A stretch of 64,000 bases of DNA, from positions 110,133 through 174,132 of the forward strand of contig JAPFDT010000007.1 in NCBI GenBank assembly GCA_026169815.1. Reading direction: 5' to 3'. The position numbers were made by a program, and so were the translations under genes. The notes under the pieces were generated by a model. The model ran no database searches, was not told the origin of the DNA, and saw only the letters and a program-made list of their open reading frames with translations. Shown in pieces: positions 17,864-26,398 of the stretch. Numbering within the stretch: position 1 is the stretch's first letter; each line of letters opens with the position of its first letter. Source of the stretch: Pseudogracilibacillus sp. GTDB lineage: Bacteria > Bacillota > Bacilli > Bacillales > Amphibacillaceae.

Positions 17864-18535
17864 TCAAGTTTGTTGTGAAAAGTAATTTTGTGCGCCTAAT
17901 CTAACACGATCATAATGATGCTCTAACGTTTTTTCTACACTATTCGTTCGTAATCCCTCTATAATGTCTTGATGCTCTTCTATAACTTTGTGTCTTCTAA
18001 TCGGCATTTTCAACACGTTCATCGCTATTCGACGTACTAAATCATATATATGCTCACTTATTTTCAATAACTGTTTATTATCACTAAATCCATTAATAGT
18101 CTTATGAAATTCTTGATCAATTAATGTAAAATCATAATCCGATTGTTGTTCAGGATTTACATTTAATTTGTTATTTATATCGTTAAGCATTTCGAGTTGT
18201 TCTCCTGTAATACTGTTTGCAACCACTTTTGCGATAGCGGTTTCAATAATCAACCTAATTTGTAAAATTTCTTCTACGTCTCTCATTGTCAGAGCGCTTA
18301 CAAAGTTACCTTTATATGGAATCGAGTAAACCCATTCTTCAGACTCTAATCGTTGAATTGCCTCTCGAAAAGGTGTCCTACTAATTCCAAACATTTCCTC
18401 CGCCTTCTTTTCTGTCAATTGCTCATCGTCCGATAAGACCCCTTCAATAATAGCTTCTTTAATAACTTCATAAGATTGTTCTTTCAATGACATTGGCCTA
18501 ACAGAATATTTATTAATTTTATTTACTCCTTTCAT
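17864..18535 (-). CDS. GntR-family (FCD/FadR-type) regulator of the organic-acid operon
   Basis: An N-terminal winged helix (recognition segment EEMFGISRTPFREAIQRLE) is joined to an all-helical FCD ligand domain with the expected Asp and His metal/ligand residues (LIDQEFHKTI, EEHQDIIEGL). It heads the operon with the MFS, asparaginase and dehydrogenase genes and probably represses it. The start is uncertain: TTG 18550 and ATG 18535 lack a ribosome binding site. A strong AAAGGAG (18526-18532) lies inside the coding sequence of those starts and is 8 nt before an ATT at 18517, which would give the natural-looking N-terminus MNKYSVRPM. ATG 18493 is too far from it. The coordinates use the conventional ATG. 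Confidence 0.85.
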   Translation of the reverse strand: MKGVNKINKYSVRPMSLKEQSYEVIKEAIIEGVLSDDEQLTEKKAEEMFGISRTPFREAIQRLESEEWVYSIPYKGNFVSALTMRDVEEILQIRLIIETAIAKVVANSITGEQLEMLNDINNKLNVNPEQQSDYDFTLIDQEFHKTINGFSDNKQLLKISEHIYDLVRRIAMNVLKMPIRRHKVIEEHQDIIEGLRTNSVEKTLEHHYDRVRLGAQNYFSQQT

Positions 18536-18742
18536 ATTTGTGTAAAACAACTTAAATTTTTAAGTCCATTTTCTGACTAATACTAATATTACATATTTAT
18601 TTGCATTTGTAAATATATTATATATGACACAGAATATTCAGTTATTTATTGTCATATATTTTATTTCATTCGTAATATAACACCTTTCTGTAAAGTATTT
18701 ATATTCCTATAAAACGGAAGAATCTGTCAATGGCAATAGTTA

Positions 18743-18807
18743 TTGACAGTGTTTTTACATTTATGTAATATGTTGTAGTGACCTAAAAAAACTTGTAAAC
18801 GCTTTTA
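18743..18807 (+). promoter_or_regulatory. Promoter of the AGCS symporter gene with near-cre site
   Basis: TTGACA (18743-18748) and TAATAT (18766-18771) are 17 bp apart. CTGTCAA (18724-18730) mirrors TTGACAG at the -35 box. Downstream, TGTAAACGCTTTTA (18794-18807) differs from a CcpA cre by one position, so carbon catabolite control is possible. Confidence 0.6.
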
Positions 18808-18849
18808 TTTTTTATTGTAAGTAATTTTATTTGTGCGAGGTGAGTTAAC

Positions 18850-20274
18850 TTGATAAACATATTAGAATGGTTCGTTGGCCCATTTAATGATTTTATTTGG
18901 ACGTATATTTTAATTGGAGTTTTATTAGTATTAGGAATCTATTTCACTTTCCGAACACAGTTTGTTCAAATACGATTATTCGGAGAAATGTTCAGGTTAA
19001 TTTTTGAAAAACGTGATGACAAGGATGGCGTCTCACCTTTCCAAGCATTCACCATTAGTGCCGCTTCTCGAGTTGGTACTGGAAACGTAACAGGTGTTGC
19101 TTTAGCGATTGGTGTTGGTGGTCCTGGTGCTGTATTTTGGATGTGGGTAATTGCTGTAATTGGTATGGCAACTGCATTTATCGAAAGTACATTAGCTCAA
19201 GTGTATAAAGTAAGAGATGGGGATACTTTTCGTGGAGGACCTGCTTATTATATGCAAAAAGCACTCGGCTATCGTAAGTTAGGTACTGTTTTTGCTATAT
19301 TGTTAACGCTTTGTTTTGGATTTATTTTTAATGCTGTTCAATCAAATACGATTAGTCAATCATTTATGAGTGTATTCGGTTTACAAGATTGGTTTATTGG
19401 TCTTGTATTAGTTTTCTTTACTGCAATTATTATTTTTGGTGGGGTTAAACGTATTGTTAAAGTTACTGAGTTAATTGTACCGATTATGGCAACCTTTTAT
19501 ATTATCATGGCACTTTATGTCGTCGTTACTAATCTACCTCAAATTCCAACAGTATTCAGCTTAATCATTGGAGAAGCGCTCGGCTTCCGTGAAATTGTTG
19601 GTGGTGGAATTGGAGCAGCTTTAATGGAAGGTATTCGTCGTGGACTATTTTCAAACGAAGCAGGTATGGGAAGTGTTCCAAACGCTGCCGCTACTGCAAG
19701 TATATCGCACCCTGCTAAACAAGGACTCGTTCAAAGTTTAGGAGTATTTTTCGATACAATTATTGTTTGTTCCGCTACAGCTTTCATTATTATTTTAGCT
19801 GGATTATATACTACAGGCGAACAAGACGGGATCATTTTAACACAAGCTTCTCTGGCTGTTCACGTTGGACCGTGGGCGACTTATTTCGTTGCGATCGCTA
19901 TTTTATTCTTTGCATTTAGTTCTATTATTGGAAATTACTATTATGGAGAAACGAACATTGAATTTATTAATGCACATAAATCATGGTTAACGACATATCG
20001 TGTTTTAGTGCTAGTAATGGTTATGTTTGGTGCAATGGCCACAGTTGAGATCGTTTGGTCAATGGCTGATTTGTTCATGGGACTTATGGCGATTATTAAC
20101 TTAGTCGTTATCGCTCTATTAAGTAATATTGCGTTTAAAGTATTAAAAGACTTTACTGCTCAACGCAAACTAGGGCTCAACCCTACTTTCAAAGCTTCCT
20201 CAATTGAAGGGTTAAAAAACACTGACTGTTGGGAAGACGACGCAGAGCATGATTATGCTGAAGAAGCTAAATAG
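18850..20274 (+). CDS. Alanine/glycine:cation symporter (AGCS/AlsT family)
   Basis: A 474-aa sodium- or proton-coupled amino-acid symporter with about 10-11 spans. The family segments are FRTQFVQIRLF after the first span, AASRVGTGNVTGVALAI (the cation/substrate site), FRGGPAYYMQK, and the SNEAGMGSVPNAAATA motif. The start is TTG 18850, preceded by CGAGGTGAG. It is transcribed alone from its own promoter, divergent from the GntR operon. Likely substrates are alanine, glycine or glutamine. Confidence 0.9.
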   Translation: MINILEWFVGPFNDFIWTYILIGVLLVLGIYFTFRTQFVQIRLFGEMFRLIFEKRDDKDGVSPFQAFTISAASRVGTGNVTGVALAIGVGGPGAVFWMWVIAVIGMATAFIESTLAQVYKVRDGDTFRGGPAYYMQKALGYRKLGTVFAILLTLCFGFIFNAVQSNTISQSFMSVFGLQDWFIGLVLVFFTAIIIFGGVKRIVKVTELIVPIMATFYIIMALYVVVTNLPQIPTVFSLIIGEALGFREIVGGGIGAALMEGIRRGLFSNEAGMGSVPNAAATASISHPAKQGLVQSLGVFFDTIIVCSATAFIIILAGLYTTGEQDGIILTQASLAVHVGPWATYFVAIAILFFAFSSIIGNYYYGETNIEFINAHKSWLTTYRVLVLVMVMFGAMATVEIVWSMADLFMGLMAIINLVVIALLSNIAFKVLKDFTAQRKLGLNPTFKASSIEGLKNTDCWEDDAEHDYAEEAK

Positions 20275-20461
20275 GCTCACCAAATTTGAATAATGAGTAT
20301 ATTTTTTTACTATCACTAATCATTTTGCATTTCTAATATAGTATAGAAAAGAGTGAATAACTTCACATTTGGTTTGATATTATTACTATATTAAATATCG
20401 TTTAAAATTTATCCATTCGGGAATAAATAAGATAAGAATGAGATCATAAGGAGGTACATAT

Positions 20462-20617
20462 ATGGGAAATGCTATTTGGACATTAATTGGGTTACTTATC
20501 CTTTTTTGGATTATCGGATTTGTCGCTAAAATTGGCGGAGCTGTCATTCATTTCTTACTTGTCATTGCGCTTATTTTATTTATTTTCAATTTAATTGTTG
20601 GACGCAATAATCGATGA
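20462..20617 (+). CDS. Lmo0937-type small membrane protein (51 aa)
   Basis: The ATG at 20462 is preceded by AAGGAGGT with ideal spacing and opens a 51-aa frame with two hydrophobic segments (WTLIGLLILFWIIGF and a second one ending in the basic tail GRNNR). Size, two-span layout and the central HFLLVIALILFIFNLIVGR pattern match the lmo0937/DUF5670 family of small Bacillales membrane proteins. Function is unknown; some family members are stress-induced. A terminator follows immediately. Confidence 0.8.
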   Translation: MGNAIWTLIGLLILFWIIGFVAKIGGAVIHFLLVIALILFIFNLIVGRNNR

Positions 20618-20628
20618 CGTTAGTACCC

Positions 20629-20672
20629 AACCTCTTTAACATAATCACATGTTATGTTAAAGGGTTTTTTTA
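20629..20672 (+). terminator. Terminator after the 51-aa membrane protein gene
   Basis: CTTTAACATAA pairs with TTATGTTAAAG and is followed by GGGTTTTTTT. Confidence 0.85.
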
Positions 20673-20785
20673 ATGATTATAAATATATCGCTTAAGATAT
20701 AATTTACTCTTTTTATGTTATGGTTATATTGTATACACTTTATATAAAACCAATTGAAATAGATTATTATATTAGGAGGAACAGC

Positions 20786-21673
20786 GTGGACTTATTAACA
20801 AATACATTGCATTCATTATACGGCTATATCACAGGGGAAGCATTGTGGATATGGCTAGGTAAGACACTATTACGAATCTTCGTTATTATTATACTTGCTT
20901 TTATCGTGAGAAATATCGGTTATAAAGTCATCGATACTATATTCAGAGATAAGAAAGCACTCCCGATAAGACTAACGACAAATCGACGCGAACAAACATT
21001 GAAAAACTTATCAAAAAACGTGTTATCTTATGCACTCGTTTTTATCGTTATTATGATGATTTTAGATACATTTGACGTTCCAATTCGGACGATGCTTGCA
21101 GGTGCTGGAGTTGCTGGTCTTGCCGTTGGTTTTGGTGCGCAAAGTCTTGTTCGCGACGTTATTGCAGGATTTTTTATTATATTTGAAGACCAATTTTCTG
21201 TCGGTGATTATATTGAAACAGGGAAAATTGAAGGGGACGTTGAAGTTATTGGACTGCGCACAACAAAATTACGTAGCTTTTACGGACAAACATACGTCAT
21301 TCCGAATGGAAATATTGAAGTAGTGACAAATTATTCAGCGAGTAACGGATTTTCCATGGTAGAAATTAACATACCGTATGAATCTGATATTGTGAAAGTG
21401 GAAAAAATGATCGACGATATTTTAATTACATTACCAGGAAAATATGACTTCTTTATTGGCACCCCTGAAATAAATGGTGTGCAAGCACTTGAACTATCAA
21501 ACTACGTCATTCGTATTCGGGCAGAAACAGAACCTGTCATGCAATGGGCTGGTGCGAGAGCAATTCGTAAAGAAGTGAAAGAACATCTATTCGAAAAAGG
21601 TATAGAGATTCCATCACCGAGAATGGTTATTTATTCGAATGATCAAGAACTAGAGCATGAACGTAGTAATTAA
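20786..21673 (+). CDS. Small-conductance mechanosensitive channel (MscS family, YkuT-like)
   Basis: A 295-aa channel with an N-terminal membrane region, the pore-lining TM3 (AGAGVAGLAVGFGAQSLVRD, roughly residues 108-127), and the cytoplasmic beta domain (GDYIETGKIEGDVEVIGLRTT and the PNG motif in YVIPNGNIEVVTNYS). Such channels open on hypo-osmotic shock. A longer frame reaches ATG 20720, but AGGAGGA at 20774-20780 sits 5 nt before GTG 20786, so the GTG is the start. It has its own terminator. Confidence 0.9.
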   Translation: MDLLTNTLHSLYGYITGEALWIWLGKTLLRIFVIIILAFIVRNIGYKVIDTIFRDKKALPIRLTTNRREQTLKNLSKNVLSYALVFIVIMMILDTFDVPIRTMLAGAGVAGLAVGFGAQSLVRDVIAGFFIIFEDQFSVGDYIETGKIEGDVEVIGLRTTKLRSFYGQTYVIPNGNIEVVTNYSASNGFSMVEINIPYESDIVKVEKMIDDILITLPGKYDFFIGTPEINGVQALELSNYVIRIRAETEPVMQWAGARAIRKEVKEHLFEKGIEIPSPRMVIYSNDQELEHERSN

Positions 21674-21683
21674 ACAAAAAAAT

Positions 21684-21718
21684 CTTCATTACGTCTAAGC
21701 GTGATGAAGGTTTTTTTC
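21684..21718 (+). terminator. Terminator after the mechanosensitive channel gene
   Basis: CTTCATTACG (21684-21693) and CGTGATGAAG (21700-21709) flank a six-base loop; seven T follow. Confidence 0.85.
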
Positions 21719-21913
21719 GTTATATTATCCATACAGATAAAAATACTCTACCAATAAAAACAGGCCGATGAAAATGAAGCCTAGCAGAATTATAAAGAAA
21801 TGATATTTTCGCTGCAGTAAAGTACACCCACATAGATACGTTAATTAAAACAGGAAAGCTTTAGAAATTCCTTATTACTACCGCCACAGCTTAATTTTAT
21901 AATTCATACAACA

Positions 21914-22678
21914 CTACTCTCCTAAAACTTCCTTAATTCGTTTTGTACTAGCTAACAATAATGGAACATACTTTTCTATCTGCTCCTTTTGAAAACGGAA
22001 CATTGGACCTGATATAGATATCGCTCCAATTAAACGATCATGTTGATCAAATACAGGAGCAGATAAGGCAGTAACATTTTCATTGATTTCTTCATAACTT
22101 ATCGCATATCCCTGTTGTTTTGTTTCTTTTACTTTCTCTTTAAATGCTTGTAGTTCCTCCCCTTCTAATTCTTTCATATAATCTTGTTGAATCGTACTAG
22201 ATAAAAAGGAGATTAAAGAACGACCAGTAGCTCCTGAATGGGCTGGATATATCGTTCCAACACCTACTGAACGACGAATCTCAAGTCGACTCTCATATTC
22301 CAATACACAGACACGTTTATAACCATTTAAAATATAAAAACCAACTGTTTCCTCTGTTTGATTTCTCAATGTAAGTAATTCTGGTTCGATTATCGATGCA
22401 AAAGGTAATTCTGTAGTGAGTTTATTTGCATATTCAATAAATATCGTTCCTAATGAATAAAGTCTTGTTTGCGTATCTTGAAAAACAAACCCTTGCATTT
22501 TTAAAGTCGCCAATAAGCGATGAACAATAGTCGTAGAAAAACCTAGATTATTTGCTATTTCTGTTACGCTTTGCGGACCGATATTATCTTTTAAATACTC
22601 TAATATTTCTAATGCCCGCAAAACAGTCGAAGATATTTCCGTTTTTCGCTTCGCCATATCTATCACATCAACTTTCAA
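21914..22678 (-). CDS. IclR-family transcriptional regulator
   Basis: A 254-aa IclR-type protein: winged helix at about 20-75 (TEIANNLGFSTTIVHRLLATLKMQGF) followed by the effector domain with HSGATGRSLISFL and the conserved AISISGP segment near the end. The start is uncertain: TTG 22678 has only a weak AAGG before it, and ATG 22657 (MAKRKTEISS) is the next choice. It lies downstream of the BCCT/dipeptidase/aldehyde dehydrogenase operon on the same strand, separated by a GC-rich repeat. It probably controls that operon, whose promoter carries a TTCCG/CGGAA repeat at 29703-29727. Confidence 0.87.
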   Translation of the reverse strand: MKVDVIDMAKRKTEISSTVLRALEILEYLKDNIGPQSVTEIANNLGFSTTIVHRLLATLKMQGFVFQDTQTRLYSLGTIFIEYANKLTTELPFASIIEPELLTLRNQTEETVGFYILNGYKRVCVLEYESRLEIRRSVGVGTIYPAHSGATGRSLISFLSSTIQQDYMKELEGEELQAFKEKVKETKQQGYAISYEEINENVTALSAPVFDQHDRLIGAISISGPMFRFQKEQIEKYVPLLLASTKRIKEVLGE

Positions 22679-22789
22679 TATTTTAAGCCTTACTATTATG
22701 CTATTGTATCACCTATTTCGAATCAATTTCATAATTCACTTTATGTATTCTAAACACGAGCATTCAGCTTGAAGGTTACTCCGTTTCCT

Positions 22790-22972
22790 TTCACTACAGT
22801 CGACTGCTTTCCGCGGGCATGGCTTGAGCCGCTTCGGAAGAAAACCACTTCCTGCAGGGTCTCCGACGTGCATGATGCACTAGCGCAGGCGTTGCGACAG
22901 GACGTCGCGGTCTTAGCCTGTGTTCCTATACATGCATTTCCCGCAGGAGTCAGCCGACTTTCGTTCAAGAAA
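22790..22972 (+). repeat. GC-rich palindromic intergenic repeat, copy 3
   Basis: The left end CACTACAGTCGACTGC then TTTCCGCGGGCA and right end CCCGCAGGAGTCAGCCGACT form the outer stem. An inner part (GCGACAGGACGTCGCGG) matches the inner module of copies 1 and 2 with compensatory changes. It fills most of the 420-bp gap between the IclR and aldehyde dehydrogenase genes. Short open frames across it are repeat artefacts. Confidence 0.8.
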
Positions 22973-23099
22973 ACTTCATTCTGCTTTTTAAATTCGGACT
23001 TTCCTAATCTTTGTTTATTAATCATTCGTGCTTCATCTCAAATTAACATATTATGAAATTGATTCAATTCAAAAGAGAACTCGTTACTATTTTACGCTA

Positions 23100-24560
23100 T
23101 TACAATTCCTTACTTTTAATATATCTTGTTTTTGATTGTAAGTAAAAATCTAAAGATTCTTCACCTAGCTCTTTATAAGTGTTTGTACTAGATGACTTTC
23201 TTCCTCCAAACGGAGCTTGGAAGAATGTACCTGTTGTTGTCATATTAACTTTAATTATTCCAGCTTCTATCTCAGCTAATGCTTTATTTATATAAGGTAG
23301 ATGGTTCGTACAAATAGCTGAAGAAAGACCATAATCAACATCATTTGCTACCGAGATTGCTTCTTCAATATTTTTAATTTTAATAATATTACTAACTGGA
23401 CCAAAAACTTCCTCGCGAGCAATTCTCATAGTTGGACTTACATTTGTAAAAACAGTCGGCTCTATGAAATGTCCATTTTCAAACGCTTCGCCTGAAGGTA
23501 CACTCCCACCAGTGAGTAAAGTAGCTCCTTCTTCTTTAGCACTTTCGATGAAATCAAGTGTAGATTGTAGTTCACTTTCGCTTACGTGTGGTCCCATTGC
23601 AACTGATTCTTCCAGACCATTACCTACTTTTATTTGTTTCGTATGCTCGACTAATTTATTCGTAAACGATTCAGCTATATCTTCATGAACAATAATTCGC
23701 CCTGTAGCAGTACATGCTTGACCTGTTTGACCATAAGCGCCTGCAGCTGCGATTTGTACCGCTTCATCAAGATCAGCATCTTCCATAACAATTAACGGAT
23801 TTTTTCCACCCATTTCTAATAAACAACGTTTCATTTCTTTTGCCGCTTCTTGATATACACGATTACCTACAGAATTTGATCCTGTAAAAGTGACGGCTTT
23901 TACTGCCTTATGTTGAATCATCTTTGGCACTGTCTTTCCAGGAACTAGTACATGATTCACGACACCTTCTGGTAAGTCAGCTTTCTCAATAATCTCCATC
24001 AGTTTCATGGCAGTATAAGGTGTCTCAGAAGACGTTTTTAATACAGCTGTATTTCCACTAGCAATGGCTGGTGCTATTTTCCATGCAGGTATAGATAACG
24101 GGAAATTCCATGGCGTAATAATTAGTACCACACCTAATGCTTCTGACTTCGTTTCAATTTGTACATTTGGAATATCAGCATCTTGAATCGTTCCTTTTAA
24201 ACGACGACATGCCCCTGCATAAAACTCAATAATACCAGCTGCATAACCTACTTCATTTACTGCATCATTATAAGTTTTTCCTTCTTCTCTTACAATTACA
24301 GTAGCTAATTCTTCTTTCTCTTGCCGTAATAGGCGTGCAATTTCAAATAAATATTCTCCTCTTTTTGAAGCGGGTGTTTTTTTCCAGGATGGATATGCAG
24401 CTTGTGCTATATCGATTACTTCTAATGCTTCAGCATCTGTTGCTTCTTGATAGGTATATACAACTTCCCGTGTATCAGCTGGATTATATCTCGTTTTCAC
24501 CTTTCCTTCTACATGTTCTTTCCACTGTCCATTTATATAACTTTTCACTGTAATTGTCAT
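23100..24560 (-). CDS. Aldehyde dehydrogenase, 2-oxoglutarate-semialdehyde dehydrogenase-like (YcbD type)
   Basis: A 486-aa ALDH with ITPWNFP, FTGSNSVGNRVY, the general base Glu249 in LLEMGGKNP and catalytic Cys283 in GQTGQACTATGR. The pattern is closest to the Bacillus YcbD/GucD group (2,5-dioxovalerate, that is 2-oxoglutarate semialdehyde, dehydrogenase) rather than the GabD type at 7542, whose Cys motif is TCVCANR. It lies 34 bases after the DUF3726 gene and is the last catabolic gene of the BCCT operon, so it probably oxidises the aldehyde produced from the imported compound. Exact substrate is inferred. Confidence 0.85.
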   Translation of the reverse strand: MTITVKSYINGQWKEHVEGKVKTRYNPADTREVVYTYQEATDAEALEVIDIAQAAYPSWKKTPASKRGEYLFEIARLLRQEKEELATVIVREEGKTYNDAVNEVGYAAGIIEFYAGACRRLKGTIQDADIPNVQIETKSEALGVVLIITPWNFPLSIPAWKIAPAIASGNTAVLKTSSETPYTAMKLMEIIEKADLPEGVVNHVLVPGKTVPKMIQHKAVKAVTFTGSNSVGNRVYQEAAKEMKRCLLEMGGKNPLIVMEDADLDEAVQIAAAGAYGQTGQACTATGRIIVHEDIAESFTNKLVEHTKQIKVGNGLEESVAMGPHVSESELQSTLDFIESAKEEGATLLTGGSVPSGEAFENGHFIEPTVFTNVSPTMRIAREEVFGPVSNIIKIKNIEEAISVANDVDYGLSSAICTNHLPYINKALAEIEAGIIKVNMTTTGTFFQAPFGGRKSSSTNTYKELGEESLDFYLQSKTRYIKSKEL

Positions 24561-24594
24561 TTTTATATTCTCCTTTTAATTAATCTACTTCTTT

Positions 24595-25386
24595 CTAACC
24601 AGCGCCGCGCTGTCTTGATTCCTCTGTTGCTTCTACTAAAGTGCCTTGACCGATTATTTTTAACTTCTCCCATAACTGACTATCTATTTCTTTTCCATAG
24701 AACATCGAGCGTTGATATTCTGCTCGCAAACGACTTGCCTCAGTCATTTCAATTTGTTTATTTTCCACTTCATTACGTAATTTTCTAATACATGAAGTAA
24801 CAATAGACGTATCTTCTGTACATATTAACAAAAACTCTTGATCTGCCATTTCTTTGTCGGGAATATAATGAACCTTTTGTTTAAGTACAGATAAAATTGT
24901 TTCTTCTACTTCATGTCCTTCAGCAAACACAGGAAACTCTATTTCCGGTGCCGCAAAAATCCAGCGCTCTAACCCTCCATTAATACGATAATAAATAATA
25001 CAACCTTGATTATTGTTAGATACATAATACGCCGGATACGCTAGTAATCTAGAACGAGTTGTATTTGTAACATGAACTTTAATATGTTTCTTTGATTGAA
25101 TTTCACCAAGTGCATAATCTGCCATTAATTTTCCAAGTACTAAAGCACTTTGATTATTCGCATCAAATATCACTTTATCTTTATCTCTTCCAACTTCCTT
25201 AATACCTGTCATTCCTGTATGTTGCATTTCAGTAACTTCTTCATATAGAGCTGCTAATGCTGACAAGCCAATAAATTCGCCCCATGCTACTACATCTGCG
25301 CCATCTTCATCACATCCTACAGGAATTCCCTTTGCTCTAAACACTTTCTTACAATGTTCTTTTAACTCGACATAAGATACACGCAT
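24595..25386 (-). CDS. DUF3726 protein, distant relative of malate/lactate (Ldh_2) dehydrogenases
   Basis: A 263-aa protein I assign to DUF3726. The N-terminus (MRVSYVELKEHCKKVFRAKG, then DGADVVAWGEFIGLSAL) mirrors the helical opening of Ldh_2-type NAD-dependent oxidoreductases, but the chain is shorter and the catalytic His of that family (usually in DSHG) is replaced by FIGL, so enzymatic activity is doubtful. The frame opens at 25437, but GAGTGAGGAGA immediately precedes ATG 25386, which also removes the overlap with the upstream gene (stop at 25392). The partner genes are an M19 homologue, an ALDH and a BCCT transporter. Function unknown. Confidence 0.65.
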   Translation of the reverse strand: MRVSYVELKEHCKKVFRAKGIPVGCDEDGADVVAWGEFIGLSALAALYEEVTEMQHTGMTGIKEVGRDKDKVIFDANNQSALVLGKLMADYALGEIQSKKHIKVHVTNTTRSRLLAYPAYYVSNNNQGCIIYYRINGGLERWIFAAPEIEFPVFAEGHEVEETILSVLKQKVHYIPDKEMADQEFLLICTEDTSIVTSCIRKLRNEVENKQIEMTEASRLRAEYQRSMFYGKEIDSQLWEKLKIIGQGTLVEATEESRQRGAG

Positions 25387-25391
25387 TCTCC

Positions 25392-26381
25392 TCACTCCCT
25401 TTTTCTTTGAAAGCTCTCTTTGAAAAATAAATACCAATTTTCACCCATAATTTTTTCAATATCTTCTAGCGACATCCCAACTTCTTTTAATCCTGTAATA
25501 ATATTAGGAAAATCTTTAGGGGATTGAAACCATTCTGGCCACTCGGGCCAAGAAGGATTCTCTTTTGAACCTGCTCCATAATCGATTTCATGTGTCCATC
25601 TTCCCATACGCATCCAATGTAAAAAATCAATTGGCATATTATAAGTTAAATCTGTACCTAATCCAACATGATCAACACCCATAAAATCGACTGTTTCTTT
25701 AATCAAATAGCAGAATTCTTGTAAAGACGTATCTTTTCCTCCAATTAAATGTGGATATGCGCAAACTCCTAACATTCCTTTATTCTCTCGTAACGCACTT
25801 AGTACTTCTTTAGATTTATTTCTTTTTGTTGGATAAATCCAATTCGGGTTCGCATGTGTAATAGCTACTGGACGACTGGAATATTGAATCGTATCTAACG
25901 TCGTTCTCTCGCCTACATGAGATAGATCAATCATTACGCCATATTCATTCATTTTTTCAACTACAAGTTTTCCATAGCGTGATAACCCATTATCGTGTTC
26001 TTCATAGCAACTACTGCCAATTAAATTCTGATTATTATACGTTAATTGCATCACTTTAATACCCAATGTGTTGAATACAGATACAAGGCTCAATTCATCT
26101 TCTAAAGCCGATGTATTTTGCAACCCGAGGATGACGCCGATTTTTCCTTGCCGAAGCGCCTCATCCATATCCTCACCTGTTTTCACTTGATAAATTAGGT
26201 CAGCATGTTCCTCGAAAAACCTTTGCCATTCTCCGATTTTTGAGATTGTTTCTCTAGCATTCTCCCATAATCCGCAACTGGCATGAACACAAGTCACGCC
26301 GCCTGCTTTTAATAAGTGTAAAAACTCCTTATCCCAATGACTTAACACTAAAGCATCTATAACCATCATTTTATTTTTCAA
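25392..26381 (-). CDS. Membrane dipeptidase (peptidase M19) homologue lacking several metal ligands
   Basis: A 329-aa TIM-barrel protein of the renal dipeptidase family. Conserved parts are VMQLTYNNQNLIGSSCYE, VMIDLSHVGERTTLD and AITHANPNWIYPTKRNKS. The N-terminal metal motif of active M19 enzymes (HxD, usually DGHND) is replaced by DALVLS, and the bridging Glu region reads GLQNTSALED. In sequence it is nearest to the Pseudomonas PA5396-type proteins that lie in glycine-betaine/dimethylglycine catabolic clusters, so a role other than peptide hydrolysis is likely. The start is TTG 26381, 7 nt after AGGGAGGT; the frame itself extends to 26426 inside the upstream gene. Confidence 0.8.
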   Translation of the reverse strand: MKNKMMVIDALVLSHWDKEFLHLLKAGGVTCVHASCGLWENARETISKIGEWQRFFEEHADLIYQVKTGEDMDEALRQGKIGVILGLQNTSALEDELSLVSVFNTLGIKVMQLTYNNQNLIGSSCYEEHDNGLSRYGKLVVEKMNEYGVMIDLSHVGERTTLDTIQYSSRPVAITHANPNWIYPTKRNKSKEVLSALRENKGMLGVCAYPHLIGGKDTSLQEFCYLIKETVDFMGVDHVGLGTDLTYNMPIDFLHWMRMGRWTHEIDYGAGSKENPSWPEWPEWFQSPKDFPNIITGLKEVGMSLEDIEKIMGENWYLFFKESFQRKRE

Positions 26382-26398
26382 TTGCTTGACCTCCCTGC

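Noticed and set aside
21719..21913. Possible small membrane peptide on the minus strand (HFFIILLGFIFIGLFLLVEY)
   Set aside because: No start codon or ribosome binding site in frame; at most a remnant of a short membrane protein.
22750..23056. Open frames of 91-95 aa on both strands
   Set aside because: Both run through the GC-rich repeat copy 3, have no ribosome binding site and are cysteine-rich nonsense typical of frames across palindromes.
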